Shown here piece by piece: positions 21,941 through 29,261 of a DNA stretch of 31,827 bases (its first letter is position 1; the number at the start of each line of letters is the position of its first letter). The translations under genes and the position numbers were made by a program. The notes beneath the pieces are model-generated. The model worked only from the letters and a program-made list of their open reading frames with translations. It had not been told where the DNA came from and did no database searches. Source of the DNA: a virus; the IMG/VR virus record IMGVR_UViG_3300025133_000406, positions 1 through 31,827 of that record; one strand, 5' to 3'.

Positions 21941-22225
21941 TTACTCGGACGATTTCCAATCGCCGGGTTTGCCTGAATGGTTGCGTCCAGTTTCATTAAG
22001 AAACGGACACCAGCCAATCATAGGGATGAGGTGCGCTTCGCAATTATAGCGAACGATCACAATATCCTCTTTGCCTTTACGCTTCTGCTTTCGGAAAATC
22101 CGAAACGCTTCAGCCGCATAACGAGCTTTGCAATAGTCAAACTTCATTCGAGACTTATCTGGAATCTCCTTTTTCCAGCGTACTTGGTATTCGTCTGGTA
22201 GCTTTTTAGACTTCTCAATTTTCAT
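21941..22225 (-). CDS. Isolated minus-strand 'moron' protein (94 aa)
   Basis: Start set at ATG 22225, which has a near-perfect ribosome site (AAGGAGGTGA, 5 nt spacer, at 22231-22240); the frame extending to 22261 is ignored. It has its own extended -10 promoter and terminator, opposite to the head genes. The protein is very basic: MKIEKSKKLPDEYQVRWKK, then a helix FDYCKARYAAEAFRIFRKQKRKG, a strand EDIVIVRYNCEAHLIP and a tail with Asn, Gly and Trp. No domain was recognised. An autonomous cassette of this kind inside the head operon is the classic layout of a moron, often expressed in the lysogen and giving the host or prophage a benefit. Confidence 0.7.
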   Translation of the reverse strand: MKIEKSKKLPDEYQVRWKKEIPDKSRMKFDYCKARYAAEAFRIFRKQKRKGKEDIVIVRYNCEAHLIPMIGWCPFLNETGRNHSGKPGDWKSSE

Positions 22226-22230
22226 TTTTA

Positions 22231-22268
22231 TCACCTCCTTTCCGGATAGCAAAGGAGACATTATAACA
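22231..22268 (-). promoter_or_regulatory. Promoter and ribosome site of the minus-strand moron
   Basis: Read leftward: TGT-TATAAT (22268-22260) is an extended -10 (TGnTATAAT), whose strength tolerates a poor -35. AAGGAGGTGA (22240-22231) lies 5 nt before ATG. Both are unusually close to consensus compared with other genes in the window, which mostly lack clear ribosome sites. Confidence 0.75.
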
Positions 22269-22557
22269 TATTAGGTTTTTAAAAATCTGGGAATCGGGGG
22301 TTTTCGAGCTTCAAAAGTTTCTAGTTGTTAGGAAATAAAAAATTAAAAAAAACGGTTGACGCTGTTTTAGGGGAGTTAACCCGTTACCTCCCGCAAGGAT
22401 TATATCTAACTAAATTCTTCTTATTTTTCTCATTATACTTATCAGCCCAATAACCAGGTAATTGATATAACCAAGGGCTTGTTTCAGCGATATAACAGGA
22501 GCGGGTTCTTCGCACCCAAAGCGATGTCTACCTACTTGCGGGTATTAAAAATTTAGC
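22269..22557 (+). other. Leader region before the scaffold gene
   Basis: No gene is seen. It contains an A-tract (22337-22352) with TTGACG at 22356-22361 but no good -10; a small hairpin (GGGGAG/CTCCCG, 22370-22393); TATACT at 22434-22439; and GATATAAC twice, at 22464-22471 and 22489-22496. It probably holds the promoter and leader of the head-structure operon, but no single promoter could be chosen. The scaffold gene lacks an obvious Shine-Dalgarno. Confidence 0.45.
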
Positions 22558-23580
22558 ATGGATAACGACGAAAGTGTGGCGGCGGATAGCCACGATAAAG
22601 AAGCCGGAACCGCATCAGGTCACGATGCAGACCAACTGCCTGATTTGGATCAGTTACTGGTTCAGGGATTGGGCGGTGCAGAGGATGGATCAGACCCTTC
22701 TCCGAGTGGAGAAGAGGCAGAACCGGATGAGGCTGGAGAAGAAGAACCTCCTGCCGCTGAAGGGGAAGATCAGGATCTTTCTCAGGATGAAGTAGAGAAC
22801 GCCGACGCGCCTGATTGGTATCAGAAGCGCATTGATCGGTTTACTCGAAAATTACGCACGGCGGAAGAGGAGCGAGACGACTTGGCTGACAAGGTTGCAG
22901 AGCTGGAAGCGAAAGCTAAAGCCCCACAACCGGTTCAACCGGGAGCAAATCCCCTCGGCAACGTCAACTCCAATAAGGAGCTGGATGACTTGGTTACGCT
23001 CGAAGAAGCGCGACTTGATTTTGTCGAGGATCAAAAAGATTTGCTCATGGATGACGGTCTAGATCAGGTCGTTGAAAACCTCAAGGCTCAAGGATTGCAA
23101 ATTGAGGATGACGTTTCTGAAAACGAAGTCCGCAAGGAAATTCGGAACATCGAAAGGAATAGCTCGAAGAACTTATCGAGAAACATTCCGAGACGAAAAA
23201 CCGAGCTTCAACACAAGGAGCAATTCGATGCACAAGCCGAGCAGATATATCCATGGCTCGCAGATGATAAGTCTGCTGAAATGGAGATTTTCGGGGAAGT
23301 CGTTAAGTCATCACCAGCTTTGGCCAGTGTGCCTACAAGCAAACTGGAAATTGCACGGTACGTTACGGGAGTAATGATTGAACAGCAAAGGGGTAAGGTT
23401 AAGGCAACAGCCAAGGCGAAACCCAAAAAGCAACCAATAAGCCCCGGCAAACCAAAGGCGGCACCAGCCGCTGCTGATGATGCGGCCAACACCTACGAAA
23501 CATCCAAGGAAAGACTGTTCACAGATCCATCCAAAGATTCGCTAGATAACATGCTAGTGAATGCGGGAGTTCTTCAATGA
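22558..23580 (+). CDS. Scaffolding protein
   Basis: 340 aa, strongly acidic in the first 95 residues (long Glu/Asp/Pro run), a coiled coil near 95-125 (RKLRTAEEERDDLADKVAELEAKA), a helical middle, and a basic Lys/Pro-rich stretch near 280-300 (KVKATAKAKPKKQ) before the end. This layout, between portal and coat genes, is typical of phage scaffolding proteins that shape the procapsid and then leave it. The basic C-terminal part would bind coat protein, as in other scaffolds. No sequence family is claimed. Confidence 0.7.
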   Translation: MDNDESVAADSHDKEAGTASGHDADQLPDLDQLLVQGLGGAEDGSDPSPSGEEAEPDEAGEEEPPAAEGEDQDLSQDEVENADAPDWYQKRIDRFTRKLRTAEEERDDLADKVAELEAKAKAPQPVQPGANPLGNVNSNKELDDLVTLEEARLDFVEDQKDLLMDDGLDQVVENLKAQGLQIEDDVSENEVRKEIRNIERNSSKNLSRNIPRRKTELQHKEQFDAQAEQIYPWLADDKSAEMEIFGEVVKSSPALASVPTSKLEIARYVTGVMIEQQRGKVKATAKAKPKKQPISPGKPKAAPAAADDAANTYETSKERLFTDPSKDSLDNMLVNAGVLQ

Positions 23581-23592
23581 TGAAGAAATAAA

Positions 23593-24867
23593 ATGGCTTC
23601 TCCTTTATATACCTATACTCAAAATGATGAAAGCGGGTCGGCTGCTAATGTATTCGGCCCTGCACCGGGCGGTTCTAACCGCGACTTACTCAACGCCATA
23701 ACTTTAGTGGATGCAAAAGAGTGTCCGTTCATGGCTATGGTTCCGAAAGCTGGGGGAGTTACTAACCTCAACTTTGAATGGCCTGTCGATAAGGAATTAA
23801 CGGCAGATGATAACGCGACCATTGACGGCATGGATCTTCAACATGGGTTTACGTCTCAAAACGACGGCGATGCAAGCGGAGACAGTGAATCCGACTTCAC
23901 CCATGTACTCGACCAGTACGCGATCATGGACAACCGTGTCCAGTGGTTCAGACGCGCTGCCTTGGTTTCCAAGCTCACCGAGTCTGCAACCAACTTGGCT
24001 GGCGTTGCTAACCAAAGGGCGTTTGCGGTTCGCAAGCAGTTGCTGGCACTGAAGCGGGACATGGAAGTTCGCCTTTGCGCGGATGACATTCCGAAGACGA
24101 CCGATGCGGTTTATTACAACGCCAATGCGGTAACCGGCTCAAGTACTGCCGGTAACAAGACCCGTGCCTTGGGTAAGTTCATCGACAACGGTGCGGCTGC
24201 TGGCGATGTGCCTGCTGGTTATAAAACCCCGGCGGCTTCGGTCTTGCAGACAGATGCCGGTGGTAATGACTATGCAACTAACTTTGCTGATGCTGGCACA
24301 ACTACATCTGCCAACCTCACAGAGGATCAGGTGAACAGTGTGTTGCAGTCTGTCTACGAGCAGACCGGCAAGATCAACACCAAGACTCTGCTTTGCGGCC
24401 CGAACCTAAAGAAACGGTTCAAGGACTTCACGGCTGTTACGAGTGGCACGACCGATTCGGCAGTTGTTGCTCGCAGCTACGGGGCTAGTCTTGCTGACAA
24501 GAAAATCATCTCGACGGTTGATGCGTACGAAGGTGATTTCGGCTCCATCGTTTTGGTGCCGACTTTGTGGAATGCGTTTCACAATTGGTCTTCTGGAAAT
24601 GTTTCCGGAACCAAGGGCCATGGTTGGGCTGGAACGGATCCGGATTCTACGGACAATCCGAACACCAACACCAACTTGGGTGCCAACCCTAACTTGTCTT
24701 ACGGTTATCTGTTGGACATGGATCTGGTTGAGCTTCGGTTCCATCAGTTGCCACAAGTTCAGCCGCTACCTAACCAAGGTGCAGGCGAGCGTTTTGCAGT
24801 CGATGCAATCGCCGGATTGTGCGTGAAGAACCCGCTTGGGCTAGGTGCCTTCAAGTTGCTGAAATAA
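23593..24867 (+). CDS. Major capsid protein, SU10-like
   Basis: 424 aa. N-terminal SPLYTYTQNDESGSA and NRDLLNAITLVDAKECPFMAMVPKAG start an HK97-type fold. The later segment QVNSVLQSVYEQTGKINTKTLLCGPNLKKRFKDF, then DKKIISTVDAYEGDFGSIVLVPTLW, has the 'nTLLVGPxxKxxI ... VDVYExDFGxxxIV' pattern of the SU10 / DUF5309 major-capsid family, which fits a short-tailed phage. It forms the icosahedral shell with scaffold help. The gene begins 12 nt after scaffold, and the next gene starts on its stop (TAATG). Confidence 0.8.
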   Translation: MASPLYTYTQNDESGSAANVFGPAPGGSNRDLLNAITLVDAKECPFMAMVPKAGGVTNLNFEWPVDKELTADDNATIDGMDLQHGFTSQNDGDASGDSESDFTHVLDQYAIMDNRVQWFRRAALVSKLTESATNLAGVANQRAFAVRKQLLALKRDMEVRLCADDIPKTTDAVYYNANAVTGSSTAGNKTRALGKFIDNGAAAGDVPAGYKTPAASVLQTDAGGNDYATNFADAGTTTSANLTEDQVNSVLQSVYEQTGKINTKTLLCGPNLKKRFKDFTAVTSGTTDSAVVARSYGASLADKKIISTVDAYEGDFGSIVLVPTLWNAFHNWSSGNVSGTKGHGWAGTDPDSTDNPNTNTNLGANPNLSYGYLLDMDLVELRFHQLPQVQPLPNQGAGERFAVDAIAGLCVKNPLGLGAFKLLK

Positions 24868-25193
24868 TGTCAGACCTTGTCGATCTTTCTGAATTTGGGC
24901 CGGGGCAGAAGAACGCCATCATCAAGGAATTGGTGACAGGGCATCAGATGCAGATGGTTCAGTCTGAAATTAATCAGAAGAAAATCGCCAAGGAGAATCA
25001 ACGCGACCACCGGTCAAGCAATGGGTTTGGCCGGTTGGTCGCTAGGTTCGATCTGAACGGGTATCTGTCTAACTTCCTACGCAAGGGAGAATCGATTCAG
25101 GACAACGACTACCTCAAGTGGGTGGTCAAGAATCATCCTGAAGTCGCGGTCAAAAACGTAGGGACGAAGACCCAAGTGGGGCATGGAAGCTAG
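24867..25193 (+). CDS. Capsid-proximal conserved protein (108 aa)
   Basis: Start at ATG 24867, one base shared with the coat-protein stop. The sequence FGRLVARFDLNGYLSNFLRKGESIQDNDYLKWVVKNHPEVAVKN resembles a phage family found next to major capsid genes whose shared pattern is 'D-x-x-x-Y-x-x-F ... D-x-x-FLKxx-x-x-x-x-PE-x-x-V'. Function unknown; possibly head completion. The TAG overlaps the next GTG (TAGTG). Confidence 0.6.
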   Translation: MSDLVDLSEFGPGQKNAIIKELVTGHQMQMVQSEINQKKIAKENQRDHRSSNGFGRLVARFDLNGYLSNFLRKGESIQDNDYLKWVVKNHPEVAVKNVGTKTQVGHGS

Positions 25194-26092
25194 TGAGAAA
25201 AGTTTCAGCCAGAAACGTATTACAAGGGGCGGTCGAATCTACTGGCCGTCTCTATTCTAATTTAACCAACGACGAGTTTGTTCTCTTTCGAGGATCAATG
25301 AACCGTCGTCTCAGGGAGGCTTACGAGCTGGAGTTTTGGCCTGACCTGATGACAATCGAGAAGAGGTACTGGCGGGACACTTGGTTGCCGGTATATACAT
25401 ATGCGGACGGAGCAGAGGTTTATGTTTCCGCACTGGACAAGTACTACACAAACTCTAGCGGCGGCGACACAACGGGAACACCCGGCGCAAGCTCGGATTG
25501 GGCCGAGTTGACCAGCTTTATAAATTATGTTTCCCATGAGCAAAATCCGTTATTGCTCGGCTCAAACAGCACAGAAGAAATAGGGGCGACGTATCGCGGA
25601 ACGTCAAAGGATCCAAGGCTCAGTTTGGACTACGAAACTTTCCCGTTTGAGGTAAAGGATATTGGGGTTGTGTTTCCGTATGTGGACAAGAGTTATATTT
25701 ATCTGGAATACAGAAAACGTGCGCCGGAGATAAAGGGAGACAAGTTCGATTCGACCAAGACTTATTATCCCGGCCAGCAAGTTTTCTATGAAGGGACAGA
25801 CAGCCGGGATGTTGGAGAGTTTTATGATGTCCAGTTAGAAAGCACAAACAGCACAACATCCGCTCCAAGCACAAACGGAACAGTTCACGCTGATTGGAAG
25901 AAGGTAGACATTCCCTACATCTTCGGAGCTTATCTGGAGAAAGCCATCTCGGCGGACATATTATTGCTGGACGAGAAATCAGATCTGGCCGGGATACAAT
26001 TTAATGAGTCGAACCGTTTGTTGGGTTGCGAAGTTAAGAAGGCAACCAACCAACAGGGCGACACGGTTCAACCAAAGTTTAGAGGATATTAA
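25193..26092 (+). CDS. Head-tail connector/adaptor-like protein with CBM-like inserts
   Basis: 299 aa from a GTG overlapping the previous stop. The core is helical: VLQGAVESTGRLYSNLTNDEF and RLREAYELEFWPDLMTIEKRYW look like podovirus adaptor proteins that bind the portal, and IFGAYLEKAISADILLLDEKSDLA closes the fold. Two beta inserts (near residues 80-105 and 180-235) are carbohydrate-binding-module-like, e.g. TKTYYPGQQVFYEGTDSRD ... WKKVD and DKYYTNSSGGDTTG ... WAEL. Such inserts in a connector could touch the host cell surface. The combination is inferred from sequence pattern. Confidence 0.6.
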   Translation: MRKVSARNVLQGAVESTGRLYSNLTNDEFVLFRGSMNRRLREAYELEFWPDLMTIEKRYWRDTWLPVYTYADGAEVYVSALDKYYTNSSGGDTTGTPGASSDWAELTSFINYVSHEQNPLLLGSNSTEEIGATYRGTSKDPRLSLDYETFPFEVKDIGVVFPYVDKSYIYLEYRKRAPEIKGDKFDSTKTYYPGQQVFYEGTDSRDVGEFYDVQLESTNSTTSAPSTNGTVHADWKKVDIPYIFGAYLEKAISADILLLDEKSDLAGIQFNESNRLLGCEVKKATNQQGDTVQPKFRGY

Positions 26093-26094
26093 TT

Positions 26095-26346
26095 ATGAAC
26101 ACTGTAAGACAGGCACCGAGTTCCTCGGTGAAAAGCGTTGCGACGACCCTTGTAGCAAACACGGCAAGGCGGCGGTTGCTTATTTCAAACGGCACGGGAG
26201 CGGCTGCTTATGTGAACTTCTCCACAACGGCGGGAGCTTCTAATGCTTACCACTTGAAGTTGGCCATTGCTGAAAACCTTATGATTGAGGCATACGACGG
26301 CCCAGCTACCGCTGGCAGCGCGGTGGTTTTTACGGAATTTATTTAG
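26095..26346 (+). CDS. Small beta-rich virion protein (83 aa)
   Basis: It starts 3 nt after the adaptor stop. VATTLVANTARRRLLISNGTGAAAYVNFSTTAG and LKLAIAENLMIEAYDGPATAGSAVVFTEFI read as beta strands with a 'N-x-x-R-x-x-L-x-I-x-N-x-G' core, found in small phage decoration or tail proteins. It likely sits on the head-tail neck or capsid. Function is inferred from neighbours. Confidence 0.55.
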   Translation: MNTVRQAPSSSVKSVATTLVANTARRRLLISNGTGAAAYVNFSTTAGASNAYHLKLAIAENLMIEAYDGPATAGSAVVFTEFI

Positions 26347-26352
26347 TTAGAC

Positions 26353-26532
26353 ATGAACGCAAAACAAGCACTAAACCTACTGTTCCAAGCTGCCGGTATG
26401 GCGGCTTTAAATCGCGAAGGCCACGAACAAGTGGCGCAGGCCGGACAAGTTTTAAACGAACTTGTTAAAGACATTCCGGATGAAGAGCCGAAGGCTCCTG
26501 AACCGGACGAGAATGGTGAACTGGTTGGATGA
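26353..26532 (+). CDS. Small helical hypothetical protein (59 aa)
   Basis: ATG 26353 to TGA 26530-26532. The N-terminal half is a helix (QALNLLFQAAGMAALNREGHEQVAQAGQVLNELV); the C-terminal half is acidic with prolines (DEEPKAPEPDENGE). The gene starts 6 nt after the previous stop and overlaps the next by 20 nt. No family recognised; start of the lysis cluster. Confidence 0.55.
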   Translation: MNAKQALNLLFQAAGMAALNREGHEQVAQAGQVLNELVKDIPDEEPKAPEPDENGELVG

Positions 26533-26680
26533 CGCCAAGGTACTTTTAGCTTCGACAGCAGGGGTTGGTAACCTCCTGTTGAACATAGATCTTTGGCTGA
26601 AGATAACTGTCTCGCTTCTCACTTGTGTTTACCTTGGGTACAAGGTTTATCAGATACATTGTAATATAAAAAACAAATGA
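26513..26680 (+). CDS. Small membrane protein, holin-like (55 aa)
   Basis: ATG 26513 lies inside the previous gene. One to two hydrophobic segments: AKVLLASTAGVGNLLLNI and LWLKITVSLLTCVYLGYKVY, with a basic end (NIKNK). Such short membrane proteins next to spanins are often holins or holin partners. It overlaps the next gene by 4 nt (ATGA). Confidence 0.55.
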   Translation: MVNWLDDAKVLLASTAGVGNLLLNIDLWLKITVSLLTCVYLGYKVYQIHCNIKNK

Positions 26681-26865
26681 AAGCGTTAGAAGCCATTTCT
26701 GGCAAAAAGACCTACTCCACCGGCATAGGTGCCATAGCTGTTTGTGTTGGGATGTTTTTACAAGATCCCGAAACGATGCCTATGTCCACGATGATACAGT
26801 CCATAATCACCGCCCTCCTCGCCATGTTTATTCGGAGCGGGGTGAAGTCGGACACTGCCGGATGA
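26677..26865 (+). CDS. Second small membrane protein, holin candidate (62 aa)
   Basis: KTYSTGIGAIAVCVGMFLQ and MIQSIITALLAMFIRSGV are two hydrophobic segments with a short loop (DPETMPMST), a hairpin topology used by class II holins. The pattern 'KKTYxxGIGxI ... RSGVK' recurs in small phage membrane proteins beside lysis genes. Two small membrane proteins side by side could be a holin/antiholin pair. No endolysin was found in the window. Confidence 0.55.
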   Translation: MKALEAISGKKTYSTGIGAIAVCVGMFLQDPETMPMSTMIQSIITALLAMFIRSGVKSDTAG

Positions 26866-27149
26866 TTCAGGGCATCATTGCTTTGTTCAAGGCGGTGCCA
26901 TTATTGGCAAAGCTATTTGAGCAGGCGGTTGATGCGTATCGTATTCAAAAAGCCAATGCTCGGCATGGCGAAAAGGTTCGCAACATCGATGATGCTATTG
27001 ACGGCATTGTTGGCGACAGGATGTCAATCGGTAGCATTGAACAATACCGAGAGGCTGATGACGGGCCAGAACGAGAGGGGCTTCAGGAAGGCGGCGATGG
27101 CCAGTCCGGAATGGTGCCGGGAAACTTTGAAAACGATAGCGGGTCTTGA
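26862..27149 (+). CDS. Inner-membrane spanin candidate (Rz-like, 95 aa)
   Basis: Start ATG 26862 overlaps the previous stop (ATGA). A hydrophobic N-terminal helix (MIQGIIALFKAVPLLAKLFE) can anchor in the inner membrane, followed by a charged helical stretch (QAVDAYRIQKANARHGEKVRNIDDAID) and a polar tail. This is the layout of i-spanins, and a second gene with a lipoprotein signal starts inside it in another frame, as in Rz/Rz1. The membrane helix contains a Lys and Pro, so it is weaker than usual. Would fuse inner and outer membranes at the end of lysis. Confidence 0.5.
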   Translation: MIQGIIALFKAVPLLAKLFEQAVDAYRIQKANARHGEKVRNIDDAIDGIVGDRMSIGSIEQYREADDGPEREGLQEGGDGQSGMVPGNFENDSGS

Positions 27150-27183
27150 AAGGGAAATTGAAAAATGCCCCAACCACCGATAA
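26965..27183 (+). CDS. Outer-membrane lipoprotein spanin candidate (Rz1-like, 72 aa), nested
   Basis: ATG 26965 opens a frame shifted relative to the preceding gene and runs 34 nt beyond it, into the next gene's start. The first 20 residues are a lipoprotein signal: MAKRF, hydrophobic stretch ATSMMLLTALLAT, then Gly-Cys20 (lipobox LATGC, slightly imperfect). The mature part is short (52 aa) and charged. Nested lipoprotein genes beside a membrane-anchored gene are the signature of Rz1. It would act at the outer membrane, so the host is probably Gram-negative. Confidence 0.65.
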   Translation: MAKRFATSMMLLTALLATGCQSVALNNTERLMTGQNERGFRKAAMASPEWCRETLKTIAGLEREIEKCPNHR

Positions 27184-29261
27184 CCGATTTGGATCAGGGA
27201 TTCGTCGGGGTGAACGGACGAACGGATCCGGCCTTGACGAAACATGGATTGGTATCTTCCGCCAAGAACCGAAGGTTCATTAAGGGCGTTGCCACTACCC
27301 GGCGAGGGGTGAAGATTCTGCCTTGGTCAAACAAGGCTTCTGGTTTCTACGAGGACGCCGCCTACGCTACTGGCGACATCGTTCGGTTTTCCGGCCTGAA
27401 GATAGAAGGCGGAACAGGCGATTCAGCTACCGTCATTACGACAGCGACCGAGGCGTACAACGGGGTAACGCCGAATGCAGATCCTGATGGCCCAAGCAGC
27501 AACAGGCTTGCTGGCCCTTACTTCGAGCGAACCAGTTTAAATTCCGGATCGGGGCAAGGGCAACTGCCGGTCACGGCGTATAACACCTCCGGCCCTGCCG
27601 TCACGGTCAACACTAGCTACTGGACTGACAAGGGTGCGTTGGTGTTCAAGTACGGCACCGTGTACGGAGCTGGAGTTTTCCGGACGCCCAACGACATCGA
27701 GTGGTTGGTTGTAGCGACGACGACCGGGGTTTTTATTACTCAGGAAAACAACGCAAGCGAGGAGCTGAAGGTTGACGGAAAAATTTATGCAGCGTCGGCT
27801 GACTCAACTCACTACACAGACCTGATAACAGGATCCCATGACCGGGTAACCTTTGTTCAGTGCTTTGAGAAGTTGATCATGTTCAGGGGCAAGGACGATG
27901 CTCCGCTTGAGTTAAGTGAAGACCTTGCTGCCGGATTTAAAATAGTAGGCAAAGAGGAGAGTGAAGATGTTGACGAAAACCCAAACGGCACCGGTTTGGA
28001 AAGCATCCCGAACGCTGACACAGGAGTATACTTTGGAAACCGATTGGTGGTGCCTCATGGCCGGGATGAAATTGCAGTTTCCGATTACCTGAATTATACG
28101 GCTTACGATTCCACCAGAAGCAGCCTGCGTGTGAATGTCGGCTCCAGCGATGTTCTTAAAGCGGTGTTCAAGTTCGATCCTAACACCATGATCGTCTTCA
28201 AGACGGGTTCGGTCTATGCAGTCCGAAATCTGTATGGCGACTTGGCCGGGGCTTACCTCGATCTCATTACGGATCAGTACGGGCTGAAGGCATCCAAGAG
28301 TTTGGCGGCGGCAGGCAAGGATCTGATCTTTCTGTCAGACCAGCGCGGCGTTGTCAGTTTGCAGATGACCGAGTCAGGCCAGACCCAAGGGGTGGATGTT
28401 CCGTTGTCGGAACCCATCAGCAACATCATCGAGAACATCAACTGGCCTTACGCTGACAATGCGGTCGGCGTCTACCATGACAACAAATACTTTCTGGCAG
28501 TCCCTCTGAAAGGGTTGAACGGTGACAACCCAACAGAGAACAATGCCGTGCTGGTTTATGACTTCATCAACAAGGCATGGAGCGGCATCGATCACGGCGA
28601 CGCAATTGGTAAGCTGACCGGATCCACTTGGACAGGAATTCGGGAATGGATCCTGAAGGACTACCGGGGGGCGAGGCGTTTATTTTTTATTAGCAGCGAC
28701 GGAACGCTTGGCTTGTATGACGACAACATGTTCGGCGGCTACATGGATGAGGTTATCAACACAACAACCAACAAGGTTGACGAGAAGACGATAGCGACCG
28801 AGCTGGTGACTCGCGGGTATGGCGGCAGCGTTCCGGACATGAAACGGTTTCAGGCTTTGTCGATGGGAGTGGCGAGCTGGTATCCAAACTACTCAGTGTC
28901 GATCTTGGTTGATGGCGTTGAGGAGAGCGTCAGTCTGGTCACCGACAAGAAGTTTGACCGGACAAAGTATCAAACCTTTGCAGATGCGGACTATGTCGCG
29001 ACAAACGCCAACAACGATTTTCATAATCCCAACCGTCAGGACTACAGTGTTGCGATCCCGTTTGTATTGGGGAGCAAGGGCATCACGCCTGACCTGAAGC
29101 AGAGCTGGATGGATCGTCACAGGTTTTTGAAGGAGGGCCGGTTTGCCCAAGTGAAGATAACGACCCAATCCGACACAAGTGAGTACGGCGTTATAGATAT
29201 AAAAGAGTTAACAATTTTAGGAACGCAGAGAGCGAGAACGATAACATCTGAAGCAGTATGA
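27165..29261 (+). CDS. Tail nozzle / tail tubular protein B-like
   Basis: 698 aa starting ATG 27165, overlapping the end of the nested lipoprotein gene. The N-terminus (TDLDQGFVGVNGRTDPALTKHGLVSSAKNRRFIKG, RRGVKILPW) matches the start of podovirus nozzle proteins (gp12 of T7, 'GGxSxxxDPxxxxxG...N...R.G'). A beta-propeller-like body follows with FKYGTVYGAG, LIMFRGKDDAPLELSEDL, KTGSVYAVRNLYGDLAGAYL and FFISSDGTLGLYDDN. It likely forms the distal tail tube through which DNA leaves. The identity is supported by length, position and the conserved start pattern, not by alignment. Confidence 0.65.
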   Translation: MPQPPITDLDQGFVGVNGRTDPALTKHGLVSSAKNRRFIKGVATTRRGVKILPWSNKASGFYEDAAYATGDIVRFSGLKIEGGTGDSATVITTATEAYNGVTPNADPDGPSSNRLAGPYFERTSLNSGSGQGQLPVTAYNTSGPAVTVNTSYWTDKGALVFKYGTVYGAGVFRTPNDIEWLVVATTTGVFITQENNASEELKVDGKIYAASADSTHYTDLITGSHDRVTFVQCFEKLIMFRGKDDAPLELSEDLAAGFKIVGKEESEDVDENPNGTGLESIPNADTGVYFGNRLVVPHGRDEIAVSDYLNYTAYDSTRSSLRVNVGSSDVLKAVFKFDPNTMIVFKTGSVYAVRNLYGDLAGAYLDLITDQYGLKASKSLAAAGKDLIFLSDQRGVVSLQMTESGQTQGVDVPLSEPISNIIENINWPYADNAVGVYHDNKYFLAVPLKGLNGDNPTENNAVLVYDFINKAWSGIDHGDAIGKLTGSTWTGIREWILKDYRGARRLFFISSDGTLGLYDDNMFGGYMDEVINTTTNKVDEKTIATELVTRGYGGSVPDMKRFQALSMGVASWYPNYSVSILVDGVEESVSLVTDKKFDRTKYQTFADADYVATNANNDFHNPNRQDYSVAIPFVLGSKGITPDLKQSWMDRHRFLKEGRFAQVKITTQSDTSEYGVIDIKELTILGTQRARTITSEAV

